Assembly (NCBI GenBank): GCA_903837815.1
Contig: CAILWD010000009.1
Location: 1-11,686 of the forward strand
Length of the DNA stretch: 11,686 nt
Direction of reading: 5' to 3'
DNA from: an uncultured Chloroflexota bacterium
GTDB taxonomy: Bacteria > Chloroflexota > Anaerolineae > Anaerolineales > Villigracilaceae
The position numbers were made by a program, and so were the translations under genes. The notes below the pieces were generated by a model. That model made no database searches. It was not told the origin of the DNA and was given only the letters and a program-made list of their open reading frames with translations. Below, in pieces: positions 6,376-11,686 of this stretch; within the stretch, counting starts at the first letter, position 1; the number at the start of each line of letters is the position of its first letter.

Positions 6376-7680
6376 ATGTTCATCAAACGCCTTCAACTCG
6401 GATTGATTCACGTCGCAGTTGCGATGACCCTGGTTCCCATCAACAGCACACTGAACCGTGTCATGATCAAGGAACTGGCGATTTCCGCGACTCTCGTTGC
6501 GATTCTTGCTTCGCTGCCCTATGTGTTTTCCCCCATTCAGGTTGCCATTGGCTCCTACTCAGATCATCATCCCATCTGGGGGCTTCGCCGCACACCTTAC
6601 ATTCTGGCCGGACTTTTGCTCTGTGTGCTTGGGCTGGTGATTTCGCCTTATGTAGCCTTCCTGATGGCCGATAACCTGCCTCTTGGAATCCTTATCGGAA
6701 TTCTTGCTTTTGGCGCCTGGGGCATGGGTTACAACCTTTCGAGCGTATCCTACCTTTCACTGGCTTCCGAAATCTCCGGCGAAAACGGCCGCGGAAAGAC
6801 CATCGCCGCAATGTGGTTTATGATGATCGTCTCCATCATCGGCACAGCAATCGGGATCAGCCGCATGGTGGACCCGTATACGCCCGAAGCTTTGATCCGC
6901 GCCTTCGGGTTGGTGGCAGTTGTGGCGTTGATTCTCGGTCTGATTGGGCTGGTCCGCCTCGAGCCGCGTTCCACTTCCCTTGAAACTGGTATGACATCCG
7001 ATGCCTATTCCATCAAGCAGATGACCTCCGCCGTCGCCCAGAATCCCGTGGCGCGGGTTTTCTTCGTTTACCTGCTCCTGCTGCTTGCGGCAATTCTCGG
7101 TCAGGACGTTTTGCTCGAACCATTTGGCGCGGAAGCCTTCGGCTTGACTGTGACCCAAACCACGCGCATCACCTCCATCTGGGGAACCTTTGTTTTGGCC
7201 GCAATTCTTGCTGCTGGCACGCTCGAAGGCCGGGCGGCAAAGAAGACGGTTGCGCAGGTTGGGAATTTGGGGGCGCTGGCTGGTTTTGCGGTCATCATTG
7301 TCAGCGGATTTGTTCATTCCACCAGCGTCTTTTATGCCGGCGTTACCCTGCTTGGACTCGGCACAGGGTTTTCGACGGTTGCCAATCTTTCGCTGATGTT
7401 CGACCTCACAGCGCCCGGCATGGTCGGTTTGTATATCGGCGCGTGGGGGTTTTCCAACGCCTTATCCCGCCTGCTGGGAACTCTTCTTGCGGGCATCCTG
7501 CGGGATGTGGTGACCCAAATCACACGATGGGCATTGGGCGGTTATCTCGCGGTTTTTCTCATCGAAGCTTTCATGCTTGCCATTGCGGCGGTTATGTTGT
7601 ATCGTATCGATGTCAATCAATTCAGGAAAGGCGTCGAGCAGCCTTCGTTTGTGGAAAAGGTTGCCCTGGCGGTGGATTAG
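6376..7680 (+). CDS. PucC/BCD-family MFS transporter
   Basis: A 434-residue, 12-helix integral membrane protein. Several motifs identify the PucC (bacteriochlorophyll delivery) family rather than a generic MFS: 'LNRVMIKEL' (26-34), 'GLRRTPYI' (69-76), 'GQDVLLEPFGAEAFGLTV' (242-259) and 'VGLYIGAWGFSNALSR' (350-365). Known members (PucC, LhaA, Bch2) assist assembly of light-harvesting complexes or move (bacterio)chlorophyll. No other photosynthesis or tetrapyrrole gene is in this window. PucC-like proteins also occur in bacteria not known to be phototrophic, so the cargo here is unknown. The ATG at 6376 is preceded by only a weak ribosome site (CTGGAA). The stop is 3 bases before a MerR-type regulator gene, so the two are probably co-transcribed and perhaps functionally linked. 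It is complete, with no missing helices that I can see. Confidence 0.87.
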   Translation: MFIKRLQLGLIHVAVAMTLVPINSTLNRVMIKELAISATLVAILASLPYVFSPIQVAIGSYSDHHPIWGLRRTPYILAGLLLCVLGLVISPYVAFLMADNLPLGILIGILAFGAWGMGYNLSSVSYLSLASEISGENGRGKTIAAMWFMMIVSIIGTAIGISRMVDPYTPEALIRAFGLVAVVALILGLIGLVRLEPRSTSLETGMTSDAYSIKQMTSAVAQNPVARVFFVYLLLLLAAILGQDVLLEPFGAEAFGLTVTQTTRITSIWGTFVLAAILAAGTLEGRAAKKTVAQVGNLGALAGFAVIIVSGFVHSTSVFYAGVTLLGLGTGFSTVANLSLMFDLTAPGMVGLYIGAWGFSNALSRLLGTLLAGILRDVVTQITRWALGGYLAVFLIEAFMLAIAAVMLYRIDVNQFRKGVEQPSFVEKVALAVD

Positions 7681-7683
7681 CAT

Positions 7684-8298
7684 ATGGATAAATGGTTGTC
7701 TCTCAGCGCCGCGGCAAAGGTCTTGGGCGTGCATCCCAGCACGGTTCGGTTGTGGTCCGACAAGGGCATCCTGCCCGTGCATAAAACCCAGGGCGGGCAT
7801 CGCCGCTATAAGCAGGGCGAAATCTCCCTTTGGGCAGAAACAAACCAGAAGCCGCATCAGATCGAGCCTGAACGCATGATGCAGGAAGTATCCAAGAATG
7901 TGCGCCTTCAAATCTCGGAGGGACACCTGCAGGCTGAGACGTGGTACCAGAAACTCGACGAGGATGCGCGCATACAATACCGCCTGAGCGGGCGATCCCT
8001 GTTCCACGGCTTGATGAACTATGTAGCCACCAACGGCGCAGATGCCGCCAATGAAGCCTATGCCATTGGGTACGAATATGCCTCGCGCGCCCATCGTTAC
8101 AGCCTGAATTATGTGGATGCGGTGCGGGCTTTTCTGTTTTTCAGGAACACCCTCATCAACTCTGTGATCAAGGTTTATCAGGAGGCAAACGTCCCATCGG
8201 GACAAACCGCCGAGACCTTTGGCAGGATGTACGCTTTTACCGATGATATTCTGGTCAGCCTCCTGCAAACTTTCCAGACCTTGAACTCCAGCCGTTGA
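7684..8298 (+). CDS. MerR-type HTH regulator with RsbRD_N-like helical C-terminal domain
   Basis: A 204-residue protein. Residues 5-45 are a MerR/excisionase-like winged helix-turn-helix ('AAKVLGVHPSTVRLWSDKG', ending in 'TQGGHRRY'), which should bind DNA. Residues ~65-200 are all-helical and soluble and contain 'YRLSGRSLFHGLMNYV' and 'VDAVRAFLFFRNTLINSVI'. This resembles the RsbRD N-terminal domain family (RsbT co-antagonist/sensor-kinase input domain) by eye. That domain is usually a sensory or dimerisation input, so this looks like a one-component sensor-regulator; the ligand is not evident. It lies 3 bases after the PucC-like gene and may control it (inference). The ATG at 7684 has GGCGGTGG upstream, inside the end of the transporter gene. 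Its stop codon falls in the loop of the terminator at 8288-8312. HTH call firm; C-terminal domain call moderate. Confidence 0.8.
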   Translation: MDKWLSLSAAAKVLGVHPSTVRLWSDKGILPVHKTQGGHRRYKQGEISLWAETNQKPHQIEPERMMQEVSKNVRLQISEGHLQAETWYQKLDEDARIQYRLSGRSLFHGLMNYVATNGADAANEAYAIGYEYASRAHRYSLNYVDAVRAFLFFRNTLINSVIKVYQEANVPSGQTAETFGRMYAFTDDILVSLLQTFQTLNSSR

Positions 8299-8312
8299 GC
8301 GGCTGGTTTTTT
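8288..8312 (+). terminator. Intrinsic terminator overlapping the end of the HTH gene
   Basis: The 7-bp GC-rich stem CCAGCCG (8288-8294) / CGGCTGG (8300-8306), with loop TTGAG, is followed at once by six T (8307-8312). The TGA stop of the regulator (8296-8298) is inside the loop. This ends the transporter/regulator transcript and separates it from the kinase gene. Confidence 0.88.
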
Positions 8313-8343
8313 CTTCCCATCGAAACAATACCATTGCGATGGC

Positions 8344-8372
8344 TTGCGTCATTATATTGATATGGTTATACT
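8344..8372 (+). promoter_or_regulatory. Promoter for the kinase gene, predicted leaderless transcript
   Basis: TTGCGT (8344-8349), 17 bases, then TATACT (8367-8372), a close match to sigma70-type -35 and -10 boxes at ideal spacing. The kinase ATG at 8379 is only 6 bases beyond the -10 box, where transcription would be expected to begin. The mRNA would therefore have little or no 5' leader, and no Shine-Dalgarno sequence is present. A 6-bp inverted repeat, CCATCG (8317-8322) / CGATGG (8337-8342), lies just upstream of the -35 box and might be an operator. Confidence 0.6.
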
Positions 8373-8378
8373 TACCTC

Positions 8379-9851
8379 ATGCCTATTCCAGCACAGATCG
8401 GCCGTTATATCATCAAATCTGAACTTGGGCGCGGGGGCATGGCGACCGTCTACCTTGCATTCGACCCCAGTTTCAATCGCGAGGTGGCTGTCAAGGTTTT
8501 GCCGCGTGAGATGCTGCACGACCCGCAGTTTCGCGCGCGTTTCGAGCGCGAGATCAAAATGGCGGCGGGGTTGGAGCATCCATCCATCATCCCGGTTTAC
8601 GATGTGGGCGAAGACGAAGGACAGCCGTATTTTGTGATGCGTCTCATGACGGGCGGATCCCTGTCAGACTTGATTTCGCAGGGAAGGATCGACCTGGAAG
8701 AGACGGCGCGGATTGTATCGAAGGTCGCGCAAGGGCTCACATACGCCCACAAAAAACATGTGATTCATCGCGACCTCAAACCCGATAACATCCTTTTCGA
8801 CGATAACGGCGATCCGTTCATTTCAGATTTTGGGGTTGCCCGCCTTGCCGAATCTTCGGGCAGCCTGACCGGCAGCGGCGTGATTGGCACGCCCGCGTAC
8901 ATGAGTCCGGAACAGGCCCAGGGACTGGAACTCGACAGCCGCAGCGACATCTACGGCCTGGGGGTCATTGTCTACCAGATGTTGAGCGGGAGACAACCCT
9001 ACAGCGCCGATACGCCCATGGGCGTGGTAATCAAACATGTTACCGAGCCGGTGCCGGAAATCCTCAACATGGCTCCCAACCTGCCGCTGGAAGTGGATCA
9101 ACTGATCAAACGCGCGATGGCGAAAGACCGGAATAAACGCTATGAAACCGCGGTAGACCTGGCGAAGGCGATGAACATGGTCGCTTTTGGAAACGAGGGA
9201 AACTTTACCTCTGTAACCAATGCCGGCATTCGTACCGGTTTGCAAAAGGCGCTCCCCGCGGCGCAAGCCTCACGCGGAAAGGTCGGGTTGATTGCCGGGG
9301 CGGCAGTTGTGCTGGTTCTTGCGGTGGGCGTTTTCCTGCTGCGCAACCAGTTGTTTGCCCCGACAGTGGAGCCCACCCTCAGTTCCCCGCCGACTGCGAC
9401 CCCGACCGAAGTTCCTTCAACTTCCACGAGTGTTTCCACACCCACGCCGGTACCGGCGGCGACTGAAACCCTCGTTTCGTTTGCTCCTGCCTGCGCCGCC
9501 GGCGCCCTCATCGCTACGCCGGCAGTCAAAGAGACGAACAAGGATTGTGTGTCAAAGAAACCGTACACTTTGATTTCCATCCCCGAAGGCGCGACCTTCA
9601 CTCCGCTCGACGAGGCGCTTATCTGCAATGAAGAAAGAACCGCCGACGGGAAAACGATCATCTCCTGCACGGGCCAGATGCTTTATTCATACAACCTGAA
9701 AGTATGCCTCCCGCCTGTGATGGACAGCGCTGACGCAGGCAAATGCGAACAGGGTTCGACCTTCGACTCCGCCAATCGATGCTGTTTCCCCACTCCGCCG
9801 GATGGAGCCGGCTGCGCCATCTTCAAGGCAGACATAGGAGCATGTCAGTGA
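8379..9851 (+). CDS. Transmembrane Ser/Thr protein kinase (PknB-like) with Cys-rich ectodomain
   Basis: A 490-residue protein. Residues ~8-268 are a complete Hanks-type kinase: Gly loop 'LGRGGMATVY' (16-25), Lys39 in 'VAVKV', helix-C Glu58, 'HRDLKPDN' (130-137, catalytic Asp132), 'DFG' (150-152), and 'GTPAYMSPE' (170-178) for APE. It should phosphorylate Ser/Thr of cytoplasmic proteins and itself. One hydrophobic helix (~303-322) crosses the membrane. Next comes a Thr/Pro/Ser-rich linker (~328-366), then an extracytoplasmic domain (~370-490) with ten cysteines (372, 390, 416, 430, 443, 456, 468, 469, 479, 489), suggesting disulfides. No PASTA repeat or other ectodomain I recognise is present, so the signal sensed is unknown. 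The gene forms its own transcription unit between terminators. No partner phosphatase or substrate gene is adjacent. Confidence 0.93.
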   Translation: MPIPAQIGRYIIKSELGRGGMATVYLAFDPSFNREVAVKVLPREMLHDPQFRARFEREIKMAAGLEHPSIIPVYDVGEDEGQPYFVMRLMTGGSLSDLISQGRIDLEETARIVSKVAQGLTYAHKKHVIHRDLKPDNILFDDNGDPFISDFGVARLAESSGSLTGSGVIGTPAYMSPEQAQGLELDSRSDIYGLGVIVYQMLSGRQPYSADTPMGVVIKHVTEPVPEILNMAPNLPLEVDQLIKRAMAKDRNKRYETAVDLAKAMNMVAFGNEGNFTSVTNAGIRTGLQKALPAAQASRGKVGLIAGAAVVLVLAVGVFLLRNQLFAPTVEPTLSSPPTATPTEVPSTSTSVSTPTPVPAATETLVSFAPACAAGALIATPAVKETNKDCVSKKPYTLISIPEGATFTPLDEALICNEERTADGKTIISCTGQMLYSYNLKVCLPPVMDSADAGKCEQGSTFDSANRCCFPTPPDGAGCAIFKADIGACQ

Positions 9852-9858
9852 CCTCAGG

Positions 9859-9893
9859 CCTCGGAAATTCATGGGATTTCCGAGGTCTTTTTT
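9859..9893 (+). terminator. Intrinsic terminator after the kinase gene
   Basis: A perfect 10-bp stem, CCTCGGAAAT (9859-9868) / ATTTCCGAGG (9876-9885), with loop TCATGGG, is followed by TCTTTTTT (9886-9893). It begins 7 bases after the kinase stop. GACCTC at 9850-9855 could also pair with GAGGTC at 9882-9887 as an alternative base of the stem. Confidence 0.9.
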
Positions 9894-9906
9894 CTCGAAG
9901 CGGGGG

Positions 9907-9915
9907 TGATAAAAT
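9907..9915 (+). promoter_or_regulatory. Extended -10 element for rsmI, predicted leaderless transcript
   Basis: TGATAAAAT contains TG, one base, then TAAAAT (9910-9915), an extended -10 box. No convincing -35 box stands 17 bases upstream, where the T tract of the previous terminator lies; an extended -10 can compensate for that. The rsmI ATG at 9922 is 6 bases after the box, so transcription should start at or next to the start codon. No Shine-Dalgarno site is present. Confidence 0.55.
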
Positions 9916-9921
9916 ACCCGC

Positions 9922-10752
9922 ATGGGAATCCTCTATCTCGTTGCCACCCCGATTGGAAATCTCGAAGACATGTCGCCGCGCGCCGCGCGGATTTTGCGCG
10001 AAGCCGCGCTGATCGCCGCAGAAGATACCCGTCATACGGGGTCGCTGCTCAAGCATTTCGAGATTCAAACCCCGCGCACCAGTTACTTCGAACATAACAA
10101 AATCCAGAAGCTCGACCGAATCCTCGAAGCCCTTGCGAAGGGGGATGTGGCGCTGGTTTCGGATGCAGGGACGCCTGCGATCAACGACCCTGGCTACGAA
10201 CTGGTGCAAGCCGCCCTTGCGGCTGGATTCGACGTCCGCCCTGTGCCGGGTCCCTCCGCCCCAATCTCCGCGCTGACGGTTTCGGGCCTGCCAACCAATT
10301 CCTTCCTCTACCTCGGCTACCTTCCGCACAAGACCAGCGAACGACGCAAGTCTCTTGGGCTGGTTGCAGATCAGCCCTACACCCTCATCTTTTTGGAAAC
10401 CCCGCATCGGATTCTTGATTCCCTGGCCGACATCCTCTCTGTGCTGGGCGACCGCCGCATCTGTGTTGCCCGCGAGATGACCAAACTATACGAAGAATAC
10501 TGGCGCGGACCCGTCAGCGGCGCAATCGAACATTTCGAATCCAAAGAGCCGCGCGGCGAGTTCACGCTGGTGATCGAGGGGAAGCAGATCGAAGACCGGA
10601 GACGGTGGACAGAGGAAGAATTGCTGGATTCAATCAAGAAGGAATTACAGGCGGGGAATCCCGCGAAGCAGATTTCTTCCAAATTGGCGGAATCAAGCGG
10701 GTGGGGAAAAAGGGAAATCTACGAACTGGTGAACCGGAACAAAGGCGTGTGA
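9922..10752 (+). CDS. rsmI: 16S rRNA (cytidine(1402)-2'-O)-methyltransferase RsmI
   Basis: A 276-residue tetrapyrrole-methylase-fold enzyme, close to the usual RsmI length. It uses S-adenosylmethionine to methylate the 2'-O of C1402 in the decoding centre of 16S rRNA. The family signatures are all present: 'LYLVATPIGNLEDMS' (4-18), 'AEDTRHT' (33-39), 'ALVSDAGTPAINDPG' (77-91), 'PVPGPSA' (107-113), and 'FLYLGYLPHK' (128-137), with 'FLETPHRI' further on. The C-terminal ~50 residues carry 'RREW'-like charged helices and a small helical domain ending 'WGKREIYELVNR', typical of RsmI. It is a single housekeeping gene between the kinase unit and the TIR gene, apparently with its own promoter. No terminator is obvious after its TGA at 10750-10752. 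Confidence 0.96.
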   Translation: MGILYLVATPIGNLEDMSPRAARILREAALIAAEDTRHTGSLLKHFEIQTPRTSYFEHNKIQKLDRILEALAKGDVALVSDAGTPAINDPGYELVQAALAAGFDVRPVPGPSAPISALTVSGLPTNSFLYLGYLPHKTSERRKSLGLVADQPYTLIFLETPHRILDSLADILSVLGDRRICVAREMTKLYEEYWRGPVSGAIEHFESKEPRGEFTLVIEGKQIEDRRRWTEEELLDSIKKELQAGNPAKQISSKLAESSGWGKREIYELVNRNKGV

Positions 10753-10915
10753 TCAAGCGAATTGAATAGCGGGAACAATCCATTCCGTGAAATTGGCGGC
10801 TGGGGTTTTGATTGGGTTACTTTTTGCTCCAGATTTGGAATTACTGGATGGAATCCGCCTTTATTGAGCGTTATAATAACAGCATGGTTAGCCACCACAC
10901 CAAAATGGGACGGAT
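10753..10915 (+). promoter_or_regulatory. Intergenic region with a TATAAT box upstream of the TIR gene
   Basis: This 163-base gap between rsmI and the TIR gene holds a perfect TATAAT at 10872-10877. A start near 10884 would give a leader of about 32 bases. The -35 region (around 10849-10854, TGGAAT) is a poor match. A weak ribosome site, GGGACGG, precedes the ATG at 10916. An in-frame TAG at 10889-10891 rules out a longer start for the TIR gene. I see no hairpin terminator for rsmI here. Confidence 0.4.
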
Positions 10916-11686
10916 ATGACCGACGAAAAACGCGCCCTGAAAGTCTTTCTCTGCCACGCCCACAGTGACAAAGACGCTGTGAAGGCTCTTTACGCGCGCC
11001 TCAAACGCGAGGGCGTTGACGTTTGGTTGGACAAGGAAAAGCTCCTCCCAGGCGCGGACTGGGAACTGGAAATCCGCAAGGCTGTGCGCGAAGCGGACGT
11101 GGTGGTGGTTTGCCTTTCGAAGCAATTCAATCAGGCGGGATTTCGCCAAAAGGAAGTGCGAATTGCCTTGGAAGAAGCAGACAAGAAACCCAGTGGCGAA
11201 ATCTTCATCATCCCCGCGCGACTGGAAGAGTGCGACACCCTCGAAAGCCTAAGCAAATGGCATTGGGTGGATTTGTTCGAGGGCGACGGCTATCAGAGAT
11301 TAATGCTTGCCTTGCGTGTTCGTGCGGAGAAAATCGGCGCGACATTGCGCCAGCGTGGACACGCCACCATATCCCGTCCGAAAATCAACGCTCAACAGGA
11401 ATCCGCGCGCGCAAAAGCAAAATTGGAAGCGGAAGAATTGGAAAGGCAGAAAGCCCGCTTGGAAGCCGAAGAAGCAGAACGGCAAAGGCTCGCCCGCGAG
11501 AAGACAGAAAAAGACGCGCAAGAAAAAACCCGCCTGGAAACCGAAGAAGCGGAACGGCAAAGGCTCGCTCGCGAGAAGACAGAAAAAGACGCGCAAGAGA
11601 AAGCCGCCGCCGAAAAAGCCCGCCTGAAAGCAGAGGAATTGGAAAGACAGAGGCTTGCCGTAGCATCTCAAAAAATCGGGGAGGAC
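10916..11686 (+). CDS. TIR-domain protein with charged coiled coil (3' end outside window)
   Basis: An open frame of 257 codons from ATG 10916 to the last base, with no stop. Residues ~8-135 are a bacterial TIR domain: 'KVFLCHAHSDKDAV' (box 1-like, 9-22), 'VDVWLDKEKLLPGADW' (34-49), 'ADVVVVCLSKQF' (60-71), and 'RQKEVRIAL' (77-85) with Glu80 where NAD-cleaving TIR domains have their catalytic Glu. Residues ~163-250 are a Glu/Lys/Arg/Ala-rich coiled coil containing two near-identical 25-residue repeats. TIR domains often act as NAD+ hydrolases or signalling-nucleotide makers in antiphage defence, and as scaffolds elsewhere (established). Which applies here depends on the missing C-terminal domain. 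Some TIR proteins carry a downstream effector or sensor domain after such a linker (inference). The start is fixed by an in-frame stop at 10889. Confidence 0.87.
   Translation, partial: MTDEKRALKVFLCHAHSDKDAVKALYARLKREGVDVWLDKEKLLPGADWELEIRKAVREADVVVVCLSKQFNQAGFRQKEVRIALEEADKKPSGEIFIIPARLEECDTLESLSKWHWVDLFEGDGYQRLMLALRVRAEKIGATLRQRGHATISRPKINAQQESARAKAKLEAEELERQKARLEAEEAERQRLAREKTEKDAQEKTRLETEEAERQRLAREKTEKDAQEKAAAEKARLKAEELERQRLAVASQKIGED
11454..11603 (+). repeat. Two tandem 75-base repeats inside the TIR gene
   Basis: Copies 11454-11528 and 11529-11603 differ at about six positions, mostly silent. Each encodes 25 residues, of which 'EEAERQRLAREKTEKDAQEK' is identical in both copies. Partial, more diverged versions flank them ('KLEAEELERQKA' before, 'RLKAEELERQRLA' after). 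The repeat keeps the reading frame, so copy number can change coiled-coil length without disrupting the protein. Confidence 0.85.

Noticed and set aside
6757..7317. A 186-codon minus-strand open frame inside the transporter gene.
   Set aside because: Its composition (His/Gln/Asn-rich, no domain) is that of an antisense shadow of a GC-biased gene.
8317..8342. Inverted repeat CCATCG...CGATGG as a definite operator.
   Set aside because: The arms are only 6 bp with a 14-base spacer, so chance is a fair explanation. It is mentioned with the kinase promoter but not listed separately.
7462..8352. A long open frame of 296 codons on the minus strand.
   Set aside because: It lies antisense to the PucC-like and HTH genes, has no recognisable domain, and reads across the terminator at 8288-8312. 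Both + strand genes show clear family motifs.
9976..10017. CG-rich repeats (CGCGCCGCGCGG and similar) at the start of rsmI as a structural element.
   Set aside because: They are explained by Ala/Arg codons in the conserved coding region, with no arrangement beyond codon bias.
10762..10968. A 68-codon + strand frame starting at TTG between rsmI and the TIR gene.
   Set aside because: It has no ribosome site, overlaps the TIR start out of frame and resembles no family I know. The TATAAT box of the TIR gene lies inside it.
11300..11671. A minus-strand frame rich in repeated Phe/Leu segments that could look like a membrane protein.
   Set aside because: It is the reverse complement of the repetitive Glu/Lys/Arg coiled-coil codons of the TIR gene, which produces artificial Phe/Leu repeats.

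Overview
The window reads as chromosomal DNA of a bacterium, most likely a member of Chloroflexota (perhaps Anaerolineae). This placement is an inference. It rests on a PknB-type kinase with a Thr/Pro-rich extracytoplasmic linker, a PucC-like transporter, a regulator with a probable RsbRD-type domain, and promoters that sit directly on the start codon. No rRNA or other phylogenetic marker is present to confirm it. Every gene I support is on the + strand, and coding density is high. I see no tRNA, rRNA, CRISPR array or insertion sequence.

Region 1 (1-6235) is the end of a surface-polysaccharide operon. It holds the C-terminal part of a GT4 glycosyltransferase, a HisH-like glutaminase, a HisF-like subunit, an N-acetyl sugar amidotransferase of the WbpG/PseA type, two more GT4 glycosyltransferases and a WecB/WbpI-type UDP-sugar 2-epimerase. 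Neighbours are separated by 0-2 bases or overlap by 4 bases, so they are probably translationally coupled. HisH and HisF here are very unlikely to make histidine. They lie next to the amidotransferase, and HisF has lost the catalytic Asp11 (it is Leu11). The coherent reading is that HisH releases ammonia from glutamine, HisF channels it, and the ATP-using amidotransferase turns an N-acetyl group of a sugar into an acetamidino group. The epimerase and glycosyltransferases would make and assemble the sugar into an O-antigen- or exopolysaccharide-like repeat unit.

Region 2 (6236-8312) starts with a 140-base gap holding an 11-bp perfect hairpin and a possible promoter. A PucC/BCD-family MFS transporter follows, then, 3 bases later, a MerR-type HTH protein with a helical C-terminal domain resembling RsbRD_N. 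The unit ends in a clear intrinsic terminator whose loop contains the regulator's stop codon.

Region 3 (8313-9893) is a single-gene unit: a transmembrane Ser/Thr kinase with a ten-cysteine extracytoplasmic domain, apparently transcribed from a leaderless promoter and closed by a strong terminator.

Region 4 (9894-10752) is rsmI, a 16S rRNA 2'-O-methyltransferase, also apparently leaderless. Region 5 (10753-11686) has a 163-base gap with a TATAAT box and then the start of a TIR-domain protein. Its charged coiled coil contains a 75-base tandem repeat and runs off the window end, so its C-terminal half is unknown.

The points most worth follow-up are the degenerate HisF in the amidination module, the PucC/regulator pair without other visible photosynthesis genes, the unassigned ten-cysteine kinase ectodomain and the truncated TIR protein.
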